A stretch of 21,665 nucleotides of DNA from a virus, in the IMG/VR virus record IMGVR_UViG_3300002460_000019, positions 9,659 to 31,323 of that record. One strand, written 5' to 3'. The notes beneath the pieces were generated by a model that searched no databases, was not told the origin of the DNA, and saw nothing but the letters and a program-made list of their open reading frames with translations. Both the position numbers and the translations under genes were made by a program. Of this stretch, positions 1 through 5,942 are shown piece by piece. The first letter of the stretch is position 1. Every line of letters begins with the position of its first letter.

Positions 1-629
1 ACGCATGGGTGTCTGGCGACGCATGGGTGTATGGCAACGCACAGGTGTATGGCGACGCATGGGTGTATGGCAACGCACGGGTGTATGGCAACGCATGGGT
101 GTATGGCAACGCACGGGTGTCTGGCAACGCACAGGTGTATGGCGACGCATGGGTGTCTGGCAACGCATGGGTGTCTGGCAACGCATGGGTGTCTGGCAAC
201 GCATGGGTGTATGGCAACGCATGGGTGTATGGCAACGCACAGGTGTATGGCGACGCATGGGTGTATGGCAACGCACGGGTGTATGGCAACGCACAGGTGT
301 ATGGCGACGCATGGGTGTCTGGCGACGCATGGGTGTCTGGCAACGCATGGGTGTCTGGCAACGCATGGGTGTATGGCGACGCATGGGTGTCTGGCGACGC
401 ATGGGTGTATGGCGACGCATGGGTGTATGGCAAACTCAAAATCCTTGCTGGATATTTCTTTGGCATTCGTTTCTCAAAAGAGGAAATCAAGTACAAAGAC
501 ATCGACGGCACAAATGAGCTTATCTACAAGGGCGAAACGAAGTTTGGAGACGAAGAGGAAGTGTCGCTCACTGGCAAAACTGTCACAGTAACCGTGGGCG
601 ACAAAGAATATCAGGCCGTAATTAAATAA
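1..629 (+). CDS. Hexapeptide-repeat protein, probable left-handed beta-helix (5' end outside the window)
   Basis: The frame is open from the left edge (first full codon at 3), so the true start is missing; the GTG at 9 is only an internal valine codon. The visible part begins with 24 consecutive six-residue units of the form A-[W/R/Q]-V-[Y/S]-G-[N/D] (bases 3-434). A 64-residue C-terminal part follows, rich in charged residues and likely beta strand, ending at TAA. Short alanine/valine/glycine hexapeptide periodicity is the hallmark of left-handed beta-helix proteins, and similar G-N-A-x-V repeats occur in phage and prophage proteins of unknown role. It lies on the plus strand with the small early-type genes, 2 nt before the next gene, so a structural fibre role is not implied. 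All three forward frames stay open over the repeat, but only this one continues into non-repeat coding sequence with a clean gene junction. Function unknown. Confidence 0.7.
   Translation, partial: AWVSGDAWVYGNAQVYGDAWVYGNARVYGNAWVYGNARVSGNAQVYGDAWVSGNAWVSGNAWVSGNAWVYGNAWVYGNAQVYGDAWVYGNARVYGNAQVYGDAWVSGDAWVSGNAWVSGNAWVYGDAWVSGDAWVYGDAWVYGKLKILAGYFFGIRFSKEEIKYKDIDGTNELIYKGETKFGDEEEVSLTGKTVTVTVGDKEYQAVIK
3..434 (+). repeat. 18-bp tandem repeat, 24 copies
   Basis: Twenty-four head-to-tail 18-bp units encode the hexapeptide array. Each differs from the others at only four sites: T/C and G/A in the second codon (Trp, Arg or Gln), A/C in the fourth (Tyr or Ser) and A/G in the sixth (Asn or Asp). 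The Ala, Val and Gly codons (GCA, GTG, GGC) never vary, even at third positions. The last unit ends in a lysine codon and leads into unique sequence. There are no spacers, so it is not a CRISPR array. Confidence 0.95.
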
Positions 630-631
630 TC

Positions 632-934
632 ATGCACCAATTTATTGAACGGAAGATAAGCCAATTCCGAAAGGAATATAGAAAGGTGTACGACAACATT
701 CTGCCACTAGAAGTTTTGGCAAAAGGCAATCCGTGGTTTGAATCCTTCCTCGCCACCTCTTTGACCGAACTCGTGGAGGAGATTCGGGGGAAATTGCCGA
801 AAGAGAAAGAGCAGTTAGACAAGAATGACCCAGACAACTATGGTGGGTGCTATGCGATTGCTGGCTTCAACTCCTGTCGCTCCCAAGTGCTGAGTATGCT
901 TGATGAGATTATTAGTAACAATAAGGAGGTATGA
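632..934 (+). CDS. Small phage protein of unknown function (100 aa)
   Basis: An ATG-started reading frame begins 2 nt after the repeat protein stops and ends in an ATGA overlap with the next small gene. The protein is mostly helical in appearance, with a charged N-terminal half (residues 1-20 are rich in Lys, Arg and Glu), a Glu/Lys-rich middle and a Gly/Cys-containing stretch (Y-G-G-C-Y near residue 90 of the gene's C-terminal third). No signal peptide or membrane segment is visible. I do not recognise the family. Tight spacing on both sides supports it as a real member of the plus-strand operon. Confidence 0.7.
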   Translation: MHQFIERKISQFRKEYRKVYDNILPLEVLAKGNPWFESFLATSLTELVEEIRGKLPKEKEQLDKNDPDNYGGCYAIAGFNSCRSQVLSMLDEIISNNKEV

Positions 935-1065
935 AAAAAGAATTAAAAATCAAAGTACAATGTGTCGGGTGTGGTGCGACAAAAGAAGTTTGTGAAGAGC
1001 AGACAGAACAGCCAATGTGCGATTTGGACTTTATGCCGATGATAGCCGTCGAGATAACTCTATGA
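931..1065 (+). CDS. 44-aa cysteine-containing protein, possible zinc ribbon
   Basis: The ATG overlaps the previous stop as ATGA (931-934), and the TGA overlaps the next ATG in the same way (1062-1065). The peptide has a Lys-rich N-terminus and a C11-x2-C14 pair followed by C21 and C30, compatible with a small zinc-binding knuckle. AAGGAGG at 923-929 is a perfect Shine-Dalgarno core but lies only 1 nt before this ATG, too close for normal use, so translation is probably coupled to the upstream gene. Function unknown. Confidence 0.5.
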   Translation: MKKELKIKVQCVGCGATKEVCEEQTEQPMCDLDFMPMIAVEITL

Positions 1066-1235
1066 CCCCCAACCCCCGAAAGGTGAAAGTGATAAGGGGA
1101 TATGTGGTTAGAGACTACCTTGAAAATGGATGGGATAAAAATGACATATTTCTGTTCATATACCGCAAAAAACAAGCCAAGCATATTTTTGTCCCCGTCA
1201 CCATTACTTACTCCCAGCCTAAACGAAACAAATAG
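1062..1235 (+). CDS. 57-aa basic protein of unknown function
   Basis: The start ATG at 1062 shares an ATGA overlap with the preceding stop, which favours it over an upstream alternative start at 1017 lying inside the neighbouring gene. The product is basic: the N-terminus contains R-K-V-K-V, an aromatic-rich middle reads D-I-F-L-F-I-Y-R-K-K, and the end is Lys/Arg-rich. It may bind nucleic acid, but no named motif is recognised. The next small gene begins directly after its TAG. Confidence 0.5.
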   Translation: MTPNPRKVKVIRGYVVRDYLENGWDKNDIFLFIYRKKQAKHIFVPVTITYSQPKRNK

Positions 1236-1397
1236 ATGAACCATTTAATTTTTCTAGGAGTGGGAATGATTATTATGATGATTCAGTGGCACGCGCACTA
1301 CATCATGAACGCAGTATCAACATATTTCGACACAATTCCCATAATGATTCTTGCGCTCCTGTTTGTGTATTGCTACTTATCCACCATAAATGAATAG
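1236..1397 (+). CDS. 53-aa small membrane protein
   Basis: The ATG follows the previous TAG with no gap. Two hydrophobic stretches, roughly residues 3-17 and 35-50, could each span the membrane, separated by a short loop containing His and Asn. It is a possible inner-membrane protein of the host-takeover type. Its location in the early-type operon rather than the lysis region makes a holin role less likely, though not excluded. Start choice rests on the abutting junction. Confidence 0.5.
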   Translation: MNHLIFLGVGMIIMMIQWHAHYIMNAVSTYFDTIPIMILALLFVYCYLSTINE

Positions 1398-1453
1398 TAT
1401 GACCTCTCGCATCCCCCCCGCCGTAGACTCGCAGAGAAGAAGATAATTACACT

Positions 1454-1705
1454 ATGATGAACAACAAATATCCACAGAATCAAACAAATCAACCCGTGGG
1501 AAGCACACATTCAGACGAACCCTTATTCACCTACACCCACCACACCTCTCCCTACAATCCATTGTGCCAGCAAACAAAAGATGACCGCGCCCGCATCTTC
1601 GTCGAAGCAGAGAAGCTTGCCATGCCGTCAAAGGACAGTGGCTGGGAAGAGAGTGCGCGGGTCGTGAAGTTGTCGGACTTGCGGGACATTATTTTCCGTT
1701 CGTGA
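1454..1705 (+). CDS. 83-aa protein of unknown function
   Basis: The gene starts at tandem ATG codons (1454 and 1457), about 12 nt after a purine-rich stretch that might serve as a weak ribosome binding site. The N-terminal half is low in complexity and rich in Asn, Gln, Thr, His and Pro, so probably disordered. The C-terminal half is charged and helical in appearance, and D-D-R-A-R-I-F-V-E-A-E-K near residue 45 is its best-ordered segment. I do not recognise the family. The 56 nt before it hold no convincing gene. Confidence 0.5.
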   Translation: MMNNKYPQNQTNQPVGSTHSDEPLFTYTHHTSPYNPLCQQTKDDRARIFVEAEKLAMPSKDSGWEESARVVKLSDLRDIIFRS

Positions 1706-1718
1706 TAAAATAACGTAA

Positions 1719-1844
1719 GTGGACAAAATAAAACAATTTTTCTGTGCTAAGTGTGGGGAGATGATTCGAGGTAAACATTATTTTTGGCGCGGAAAACATT
1801 ACGATGAAATATGTATCGAGTGGGCGTGGTATCATGCTGTATGA
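1719..1844 (+). CDS. 41-aa zinc-ribbon-like protein (GTG start)
   Basis: The frame opens at GTG 1719, 13 nt after the previous stop, and its TGA overlaps the RusA-like ATG as ATGA at 1841-1844. It encodes C9-x2-C12-G followed by an aromatic, His-rich segment (G-K-H-Y-F-W and G-K-H-Y) and C32, resembling half of a treble-clef or LIM-like zinc module. With only three cysteines the metal site would need a His or Glu ligand. The coupled junction is the main support; function unknown. Confidence 0.5.
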   Translation: MDKIKQFFCAKCGEMIRGKHYFWRGKHYDEICIEWAWYHAV

Positions 1845-2167
1845 GACACCGAATTGCGATAAAACCACTTTCGGTAAACCAAGCATATCGTGGACGCAGA
1901 TTTGCCTCTCCTGCATTAAAAGCGTTCAAAAGCGAACTTGGCTACCTCCTCCCTAAATTAAGCGTCCCAGGGGGCAAATTGAGTGTTTTTTACCGCTTCG
2001 GCGTGGCTTCTCGTGCTTCCGATGGGGACAATCTCATAAAATGCGTTCAGGACTGTCTTTCTGCACAATATGGCTTCAATGACAATAAAATCTATAAATG
2101 GTCAATAGAGAAAGTTATTGTGAAAAAAGGGGAGGAGTTTATCGAGTTTTCAATAGATGTGCTATAA
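1841..2167 (+). CDS. rusA: RusA-family Holliday junction resolvase
   Basis: The 108-residue product begins P-L-S-V-N-Q-A-Y-R-G-R-R (residues 9-20), the usual RusA N-terminal segment. It carries the acidic metal-binding motif D61-G-D63-N-L-I-K67 and a later D81 in N-D-N-K-I, matching the spacing of the catalytic Asp residues and Lys of the E. coli enzyme. RusA dimers cut four-way junctions symmetrically; in phages they resolve recombination and replication intermediates before packaging. The usual family length is about 120 residues, so this is full length. I chose ATG 1841 because it overlaps the previous stop (ATGA) and leaves the conserved N-terminus intact; a frame start at 1811 would add ten unrelated residues. 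It is the last plus-strand gene before the terminator. Confidence 0.88.
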   Translation: MRHRIAIKPLSVNQAYRGRRFASPALKAFKSELGYLLPKLSVPGGKLSVFYRFGVASRASDGDNLIKCVQDCLSAQYGFNDNKIYKWSIEKVIVKKGEEFIEFSIDVL

Positions 2168-2202
2168 TAAAAACATCTATCCCTGTTCAGGTGCTCTGAC
2201 GC

Positions 2203-2246
2203 GTATAAAAAGACCGCCCTCACTGCGAAAGGCGGTCTTTTTATAC
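2203..2246. terminator. Two-way intrinsic terminator between convergent operons
   Basis: A perfect 16-bp inverted repeat (2203-2218 and 2231-2246) encloses a 12-nt loop. The GC-rich core GACCGCC/GGCGGTC is flanked by A-tracts and T-tracts, so a U-rich tail follows the stem in both transcripts. It sits between the stop of the RusA-like gene and the stop of the holin-like gene that arrives from the other side. Confidence 0.9.
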
Positions 2247-2272
2247 GGCCATCTTGCGGTAGCACAAGGATA

Positions 2273-2467
2273 TTATACCTTTCCGAGCCGCACGTTGGCA
2301 AGATGTTTCGATATTTGGGAAACACCCAAACCGACTAACACTACGGCCCATTCAGGAAGCGCAAGTCCTGCAAGATTCGCCGGGATCGCATTGAGTCCTG
2401 CGACAAGGGCGATATACCCAATGTTGAAGGCGAATGTTTTTAGTCTTTTTTTGAGTTCTTCTGACAT
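2273..2467 (-). CDS. Small two-segment membrane protein, holin candidate
   Basis: This 64-residue protein has a charged N-terminus (S-E-E-L-K-K-R-L-K), a hydrophobic segment at about residues 12-30, a short turn containing Pro, a second hydrophobic segment at about 38-52 and a basic tail. Size, topology and position at the end of a region with a lysozyme-like lysin fit a class II holin, which would form membrane lesions that release the lysin. No sequence signature proves this. The upstream region is AT-rich and has no Shine-Dalgarno sequence. It is the last minus-strand gene before the convergent terminator. Confidence 0.55.
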   Translation of the reverse strand: MSEELKKRLKTFAFNIGYIALVAGLNAIPANLAGLALPEWAVVLVGLGVSQISKHLANVRLGKV

Positions 2468-2488
2468 ATTGATAAAATTATTTAATAA

Positions 2489-3109
2489 TTACTTGGGCTT
2501 TGCATCGTAGTATTTTGATTGCTTAATCTGTTGCCATGCTTTATATCCATAATTGTCAGTTTTCCAATGACAAGAAGCGCAAAGGGTTTGTCCATTTTCT
2601 AACTTCCACAAATCGGCGCAAACGAGAGCAGATTGAATATCCATGATATTGTGTTTGCGTAACAAAAGACCAAACGCCTCAATGTGGTCTGCGTGCAAAG
2701 ACCTACCCATTTTACCACAATGGCGACAAGTAAAACTATCTCTACGCAATACCGATTCTCGCCATTGTGAGTAATTAAGACTATCGCGAACTCGTTCCTG
2801 AAGACTTGTCATTCCTTCGTCGCGGTATCTATAGGCACATTTTTTGCTACAAAAGTTAGTTTGTACTCGCTTAATATCTCTCGGATATTTATATTTTTCA
2901 GTTCCACAAACAGGACATTTTATGGTTTTTCCTTTCCAAGAATTTGGATATTTTTTCCCCGCCTTTGTTAATGCAATTTTTTCTCTTGTTTCTTTTGAAA
3001 TCACCTTCCCTTTTTGGGCAAGTTTCATGTGCATTTTTTGTTCAGTAGTGAAAACCCGACCAATGTTTATGGTATGTCCCTTTTGAAACCCTTTTATTCC
3101 TTTTGGCAT
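2489..3109 (-). CDS. HNH homing endonuclease with NUMOD3-like and zinc-ribbon modules
   Basis: The 206-residue protein has, in order: a basic segment with T-R-E-K-I and a nearby K-G-K repeat resembling NUMOD3 DNA-binding motifs (about 30-60); a zinc ribbon with C65-x2-C68 and C87-x3-C91; and a C-terminal HNH nuclease with C128-x2-C131, A-D141-H142-I, E-N172-G-Q-T-L-C177 and C180-H181. This architecture is typical of free-standing phage homing endonucleases, which nick or cut a cognate site in related phages and spread by recombination. I start it at ATG 3109; the upstream 40 codons of the same frame only read through the end of the lysin gene in another frame. It lies 7 nt after the lysin stop. 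Confidence 0.85.
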   Translation of the reverse strand: MPKGIKGFQKGHTINIGRVFTTEQKMHMKLAQKGKVISKETREKIALTKAGKKYPNSWKGKTIKCPVCGTEKYKYPRDIKRVQTNFCSKKCAYRYRDEGMTSLQERVRDSLNYSQWRESVLRRDSFTCRHCGKMGRSLHADHIEAFGLLLRKHNIMDIQSALVCADLWKLENGQTLCASCHWKTDNYGYKAWQQIKQSKYYDAKPK

Positions 3110-3116
3110 AATGTCA

Positions 3117-3689
3117 TTATACGGGTTTTGTGTCCCAAAATCGACTTCTTGATGGATAAGCCATCCACCACTTTGCATTACCCTTTTTGAACTCTCGTGC
3201 CATAATGCGAATACACTTGGCGGGGTCATTTAGGCACTCGTCTTTGTCCTTAAACGTTGCTCCCTTGCCTATCCAAAACGGAACACCTTGCTTGTTCTTT
3301 CCGTCATTAAACTGACAAATTCCCCAATCAGTTGTTCCGTTTTTGTTGTTTGCGTTTACCGTCCAAGCGTTCCACCCACTTTCCCCGGCGATTGTGGCTT
3401 GCAAATCTCTCATCATGGATACCGACAACCCTTCTTCCTTGCACACTTTCTCCGCGAGGTCATACATGTCCAGTCGTTCGTGTAATGGCCCGCCTCGCCA
3501 TCCGTCATCATGAAATACTACTTTTGGTTCAGGTGAGACAGGAGGAACAACGACAGGATAATCAGGAACGATTACGGGTGGCACAAAATCTGGGTGTGCT
3601 GGGTCTTTCGCGGGATCGTAGGTGAAGTGCTTAACCAAAAAATCCTTAATCGCCAGTAGTGCTTGTTCGAGGAGTTTTAACTGCTTCAT
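3117..3689 (-). CDS. Lysozyme-like / transglycosylase-like endolysin
   Basis: The 190-residue protein has a helical N-terminus (residues 1-22), a Pro/Val-rich linker (about 31-57) and a C-terminal lysozyme-fold domain. The A-G-E103-S-G-W-N motif supplies the likely catalytic glutamate, and G-T-T-D-W-G-I-C-Q-F-N (118-128) matches the second conserved block of lytic transglycosylases and related lysozymes; W-W-M-A-Y lies near the end. It would cleave peptidoglycan glycan strands, either at lysis or from the virion. There is no signal peptide, so release would need a holin, and a candidate lies two genes downstream. HNH endonuclease genes sit on both sides. No wall-binding domain is recognisable unless the N-terminal helix serves that role. 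Confidence 0.82.
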   Translation of the reverse strand: MKQLKLLEQALLAIKDFLVKHFTYDPAKDPAHPDFVPPVIVPDYPVVVPPVSPEPKVVFHDDGWRGGPLHERLDMYDLAEKVCKEEGLSVSMMRDLQATIAGESGWNAWTVNANNKNGTTDWGICQFNDGKNKQGVPFWIGKGATFKDKDECLNDPAKCIRIMAREFKKGNAKWWMAYPSRSRFWDTKPV

Positions 3690-3699
3690 GTTTAGTCAA

Positions 3700-4353
3700 T
3701 TATAGCACGCCCAATAACTTGTAGTTTTTTCTCCCATAAGTGTCAGTTGCTTTGTGACATGGAACACAGAGAGTTCTTCCATTATCTATGGCGAAACGGA
3801 GGGCAGGATATTGTGCGAACGGTTTGATGTGGTCGGCGTTTAACTTCACCCCCCTTTGTTTACACCAAACACAAGTATAATTGTCTCGCGTGTAAACTGC
3901 GGTACGCCATAAACGATATTCCATAGACGTTCTAATCTTTTTATTTACATCGGTAATCCCTCCCTTCCAAAAATGGGAATTGGCACCAGACCTTTGGGGG
4001 AATTTTTTTCCAAGACAATAACCCTTGTGACCGCGTTGTGCTTTTCGTATTTTTTCCTTGGTTTCCTCTGTGATTATTTGCAGTTTTCTTTTCTCTCGTA
4101 TTTTTTGTTTTGTTGCCTCAGTGTGTGGTTTGCGTATACGATGAAGAAGGCAATGAGTATTGTGATGGTTAAACAACTGTTTCGCACAAATGAGGCACTT
4201 AGGTTTTCCGCCTTTCCAATTCGGACTTTCTACTCCCGTGCGTGAACGATGAGCGCTACAGTAAGTACTGGTACGGCTGGACAGTTGTTTCGTGCAAACA
4301 AGACACTTGCGTTTTCCTCCTTTCCAGTTTGGGCTTTCTTTTCCTTTTTTCAT
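3700..4353 (-). CDS. HNH homing endonuclease with duplicated zinc-finger modules
   Basis: The 217-residue protein opens with two copies of a 36-residue module, each carrying E-S-P-N-W-K-G-G-K followed by C-x2-C and C-x2-H (C17, C20, C32, H35; then C53, C56, C68, H71). A NUMOD3-like basic stretch (about 78-108) follows, then a third W-K-G-G at 129-132 and an HNH domain with C161-x2-C164, A-D174-H175-I-K, D-N191-G-R-T-L-C196 and C199-H200. It is a free-standing homing endonuclease type. A promoter-like sequence and a hairpin lie upstream (4401-4429 and 4359-4381), suggesting separate expression from the structural operon. The lysin gene starts 10 nt after its stop. Confidence 0.85.
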   Translation of the reverse strand: MKKGKESPNWKGGKRKCLVCTKQLSSRTSTYCSAHRSRTGVESPNWKGGKPKCLICAKQLFNHHNTHCLLHRIRKPHTEATKQKIREKRKLQIITEETKEKIRKAQRGHKGYCLGKKFPQRSGANSHFWKGGITDVNKKIRTSMEYRLWRTAVYTRDNYTCVWCKQRGVKLNADHIKPFAQYPALRFAIDNGRTLCVPCHKATDTYGRKNYKLLGVL

Positions 4354-4358
4354 ATATT

Positions 4359-4381
4359 TATACTCGTCAATAGCGAGTATA
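4359..4381 (-). promoter_or_regulatory. Hairpin just upstream of the HNH start codon
   Basis: An 8-bp perfect inverted repeat (TATACTCG/CGAGTATA) with a 7-nt loop ends 5 nt before the HNH ATG at 4353. In a transcript it would sit where a ribosome loads. There is no U-tract after it, so it is not an intrinsic terminator. Hairpins that limit early translation are known for T4 homing endonuclease genes; a similar role here is inference. Confidence 0.55.
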
Positions 4382-4390
4382 TCTCGACTT

Positions 4391-5227
4391 TTATAGGTTT
4401 ATTATACCGCCAATTTTAGCCTTGAGCAAATTGATAAGTTCTTGCAATTTTGTAATTATTATTTTTAACAGGGATACCTGCAAAAGTTTCGTACTGGGTT
4501 CAAGGTGGAAGCGTTTGCAGATTTGGATATTGTGTCCAAAAGAAATAGTCTTAATGCTTTGGTCATAAGAATCAAATACCCTCCAACCCATATTCACCTC
4601 ATCGGTACCAAACAAAACGCACCAGTGCGTATTCGGTTCTCCTCTGTCCACGAACACTCCATTCTCCTCGAACCAGGCGGTAACTGATACGCCAAGAGGA
4701 GAATACTGAAGGGCCTCCGCAATTTTCTTCACTCGTTCGTTTTGAGTAATCGAGCCACGCCAAACATATTCGTGTTTGAGTTCAAACGGGAACTTTAATC
4801 CTTCTTCGAGCAGTTCATCCGACATGGGCTTCGGGGTTAGGAACTCTTCGTAAGTTTTCGTCATGGGAAGCAATGCCTGGTCAATCAAGCCATGCTCGCG
4901 GATTGATTCGATGGTGTGATGAGGATCTGCGCCTGGAGGCGTGATGTCAGCGAGGATATAGTTGAACCGCTCACTGTAGTTTGGTTCTACTCCCTTAACT
5001 CGCTTTAGCATTATCTCTATCGCATTTTGCGTTCCCCAGACTGTACATCCAGCCGTGTCCCAAGAATCGCCAAACTGCGGTTCGTACAGAGGAAGATAGG
5101 AAGACCAATCGCCTGAAGGTTGGAGAATGATTTGAGGCAATGCATCTAGGCCACCGAGAACATACGCCTCGGTATCATCATCCCTGATTTGCAAGCCATA
5201 ATGTTTTAATCCGTTGGCAGGATTCAT
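4391..5227 (-). CDS. Papain-like cysteine peptidase / amidase domain protein
   Basis: The 278-residue protein has the layout of a papain-fold enzyme: D-T-A-G-C61-T-V-W at the start of a helix (nucleophile region), N-T-H201-W-C-V-L-F in a strand, and F-D219-S-Y-D222 as the third catalytic position. Such domains in phages act as peptidoglycan peptidases or process virion proteins. The last 33 residues are hydrophobic and helical (L-L-K-I-I-I-T-K and following), perhaps a membrane-seeking or oligomerising tail. Its ATG overlaps the preceding HNH-like stop as ATGA. Position in the lysis region suggests a second wall-degrading enzyme, but substrate cannot be told from sequence. Confidence 0.68.
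   Translation of the reverse strand: MNPANGLKHYGLQIRDDDTEAYVLGGLDALPQIILQPSGDWSSYLPLYEPQFGDSWDTAGCTVWGTQNAIEIMLKRVKGVEPNYSERFNYILADITPPGADPHHTIESIREHGLIDQALLPMTKTYEEFLTPKPMSDELLEEGLKFPFELKHEYVWRGSITQNERVKKIAEALQYSPLGVSVTAWFEENGVFVDRGEPNTHWCVLFGTDEVNMGWRVFDSYDQSIKTISFGHNIQICKRFHLEPSTKLLQVSLLKIIITKLQELINLLKAKIGGIINL
4401..4429 (-). promoter_or_regulatory. Sigma70-type promoter candidate for the HNH gene
   Basis: On the minus strand a TTGCTC hexamer (4424-4429) lies 17 nt before a perfect TATAAT (4401-4406). The -10 is consensus and the spacing ideal; the -35 is weak. It lies inside the 3' end of the peptidase gene and would give a leader of roughly 40 nt containing the hairpin before the HNH ATG. 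Confidence 0.45.
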
Positions 5228-5571
5228 GGCCTATGCTGAAACTTATTAAACCAAATTCTTGCGTCGGTAAATATCTCTTTATTGTAGCTCAAAAATGAAC
5301 CAAGATGCCCCACTCCTCGATGATGATTCAGTGTTCCCAAACCTTCGCATAACCATAAAACATTCGTAACATCGAGTTCCATTGATGGGTCTACACTGAA
5401 AGGGGTCACGTGGTGGAGTTGACTTTTTTTATTTCCACAGATGGCACATTGTTTCGGACAACTCTTTTCAAAGTCTCTTTTGAACTTCCCCCAAGAGCCA
5501 GACCTCGCCATGCCTCCAAGTCTGTCGCTTTCAAACAATCGCTCCCAGAGATTTTGCAGGAATTCAACCAC
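5224..5571 (-). CDS. Small HNH endonuclease
   Basis: The 115-residue protein has C42-x2-C45, L-H53-H54-V-T-P, L-D-V-T-N70-V-L-W-L-C75, N-H83-H84 and G-V-G-H89-L-G-S-F, ending D-A-R-I-W-F-N-K. This matches a compact phage HNH family whose members end with a G-H-L-G and S-Y-N block. I place the start at GTG 5571 because homologs as I recall them have a short hydrophobic/basic N-terminal extension; ATG 5511 (M-A-R-S-G-S-W) is the alternative. Its stop overlaps the next ATG. It may be a terminase-associated nicking HNH or a mobile endonuclease; I cannot separate these. Confidence 0.78.
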   Translation of the reverse strand: MVEFLQNLWERLFESDRLGGMARSGSWGKFKRDFEKSCPKQCAICGNKKSQLHHVTPFSVDPSMELDVTNVLWLCEGLGTLNHHRGVGHLGSFLSYNKEIFTDARIWFNKFQHRP

Positions 5572-5690
5572 ACGTGAGAAGTTGGCGAATAAAATTTTTG
5601 AACGAACGAACTATTTTCAGAGAATCGAACCACGTTGGTTCCTTGTCCGTAAAATGCTCGATTGAAAGGGGGTCTTTCATTTATATTATG
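5572..5690. other. Non-coding gap with short hairpins
   Basis: This 119-nt gap separates the membrane coiled-coil gene from the small HNH gene. It contains a 6-bp hairpin TGAAAG/CTTTCA (5663-5679), a 5-bp hairpin GAACC/GGTTC (5627-5641) and a GAAC triple tandem at 5601-5611. Neither hairpin is followed by a U-tract on the minus strand. No credible gene is present. Confidence 0.4.
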
Positions 5691-5942
5691 TTATTTGACA
5701 GAACGTTGGAGTAACGTCTTTATATCTGCTTTTATTTCAGAGTTGTCCTTTTTTATCGTATCGACCGCTTCAACGACTGTCGCAATCTGTTTATCTTGCG
5801 TTATGTTTATACTCCTTGTTTCTTTTGCTAATTCTTCAGTTCCCGCCGCGAGTATGCGGTTTTGCACAAACCAACCCCCGACAGCAGAAAGAATAATACC
5901 GACGGCAACCGAGCTGGAGATGATAATATTGCCTCGGCTCAT
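5691..5942 (-). CDS. Membrane-anchored coiled-coil protein (83 aa)
   Basis: From ATG 5942 the protein has a short polar N-terminus, one membrane segment (about residues 5-25, I-I-I-S-S-S-V-A-V-G-I-I-L), then a charged helix with heptad-like spacing to the end. The ATG overlaps the preceding TGA as ATGA, which is why I reject a longer frame reaching 6044 inside the neighbouring gene. Small N-anchored coiled coils of this kind are common next to phage lysis genes and resemble holin-accessory or spanin-like proteins; the role is not proven. Confidence 0.65.
   Translation of the reverse strand: MSRGNIIISSSVAVGIILSAVGGWFVQNRILAAGTEELAKETRSINITQDKQIATVVEAVDTIKKDNSEIKADIKTLLQRSVK

Noticed and set aside
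3-434. CRISPR array
   Set aside because: Units are directly adjacent with no spacers and code for a hexapeptide protein.
5-591. Two further long forward frames over the 18-bp repeat
   Set aside because: They are open only because the repeat has no stop in any frame; after it they run into sequence that conflicts with the gene junction at 629/632.
1399-1446. 15-codon frame between the small membrane gene and the 83-aa gene
   Set aside because: Too short, Pro/Arg-rich by virtue of a C-run, with no coupling to its neighbours beyond proximity.
3116-3121. TATAAT directly before the first HNH start
   Set aside because: It overlaps the lysin stop codon context (GTA-TAA-T), has no usable -35, and the HNH gene can be translated from the upstream mRNA.
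3110-3229. Longer N-terminus for the first HNH protein
   Set aside because: These codons read the end of the lysin gene in another frame, and the basic M-P-K-G-I-K-G-F-Q-K start at 3109 is typical.
3699-3707. TGCTATAAT before the lysin start as an extended -10
   Set aside because: The same string arises from a Val-Leu-stop gene end, and it also occurs at the end of the RusA-like gene where no gene follows, so it is probably chance.
5601-5665. tRNA-like stretch on the minus strand with GGTTCGATTC resembling a T-arm
   Set aside because: The T-stem has a mismatch and wobbles, no matching 5' acceptor strand for AAAATAG is found, and no anticodon arm can be drawn.
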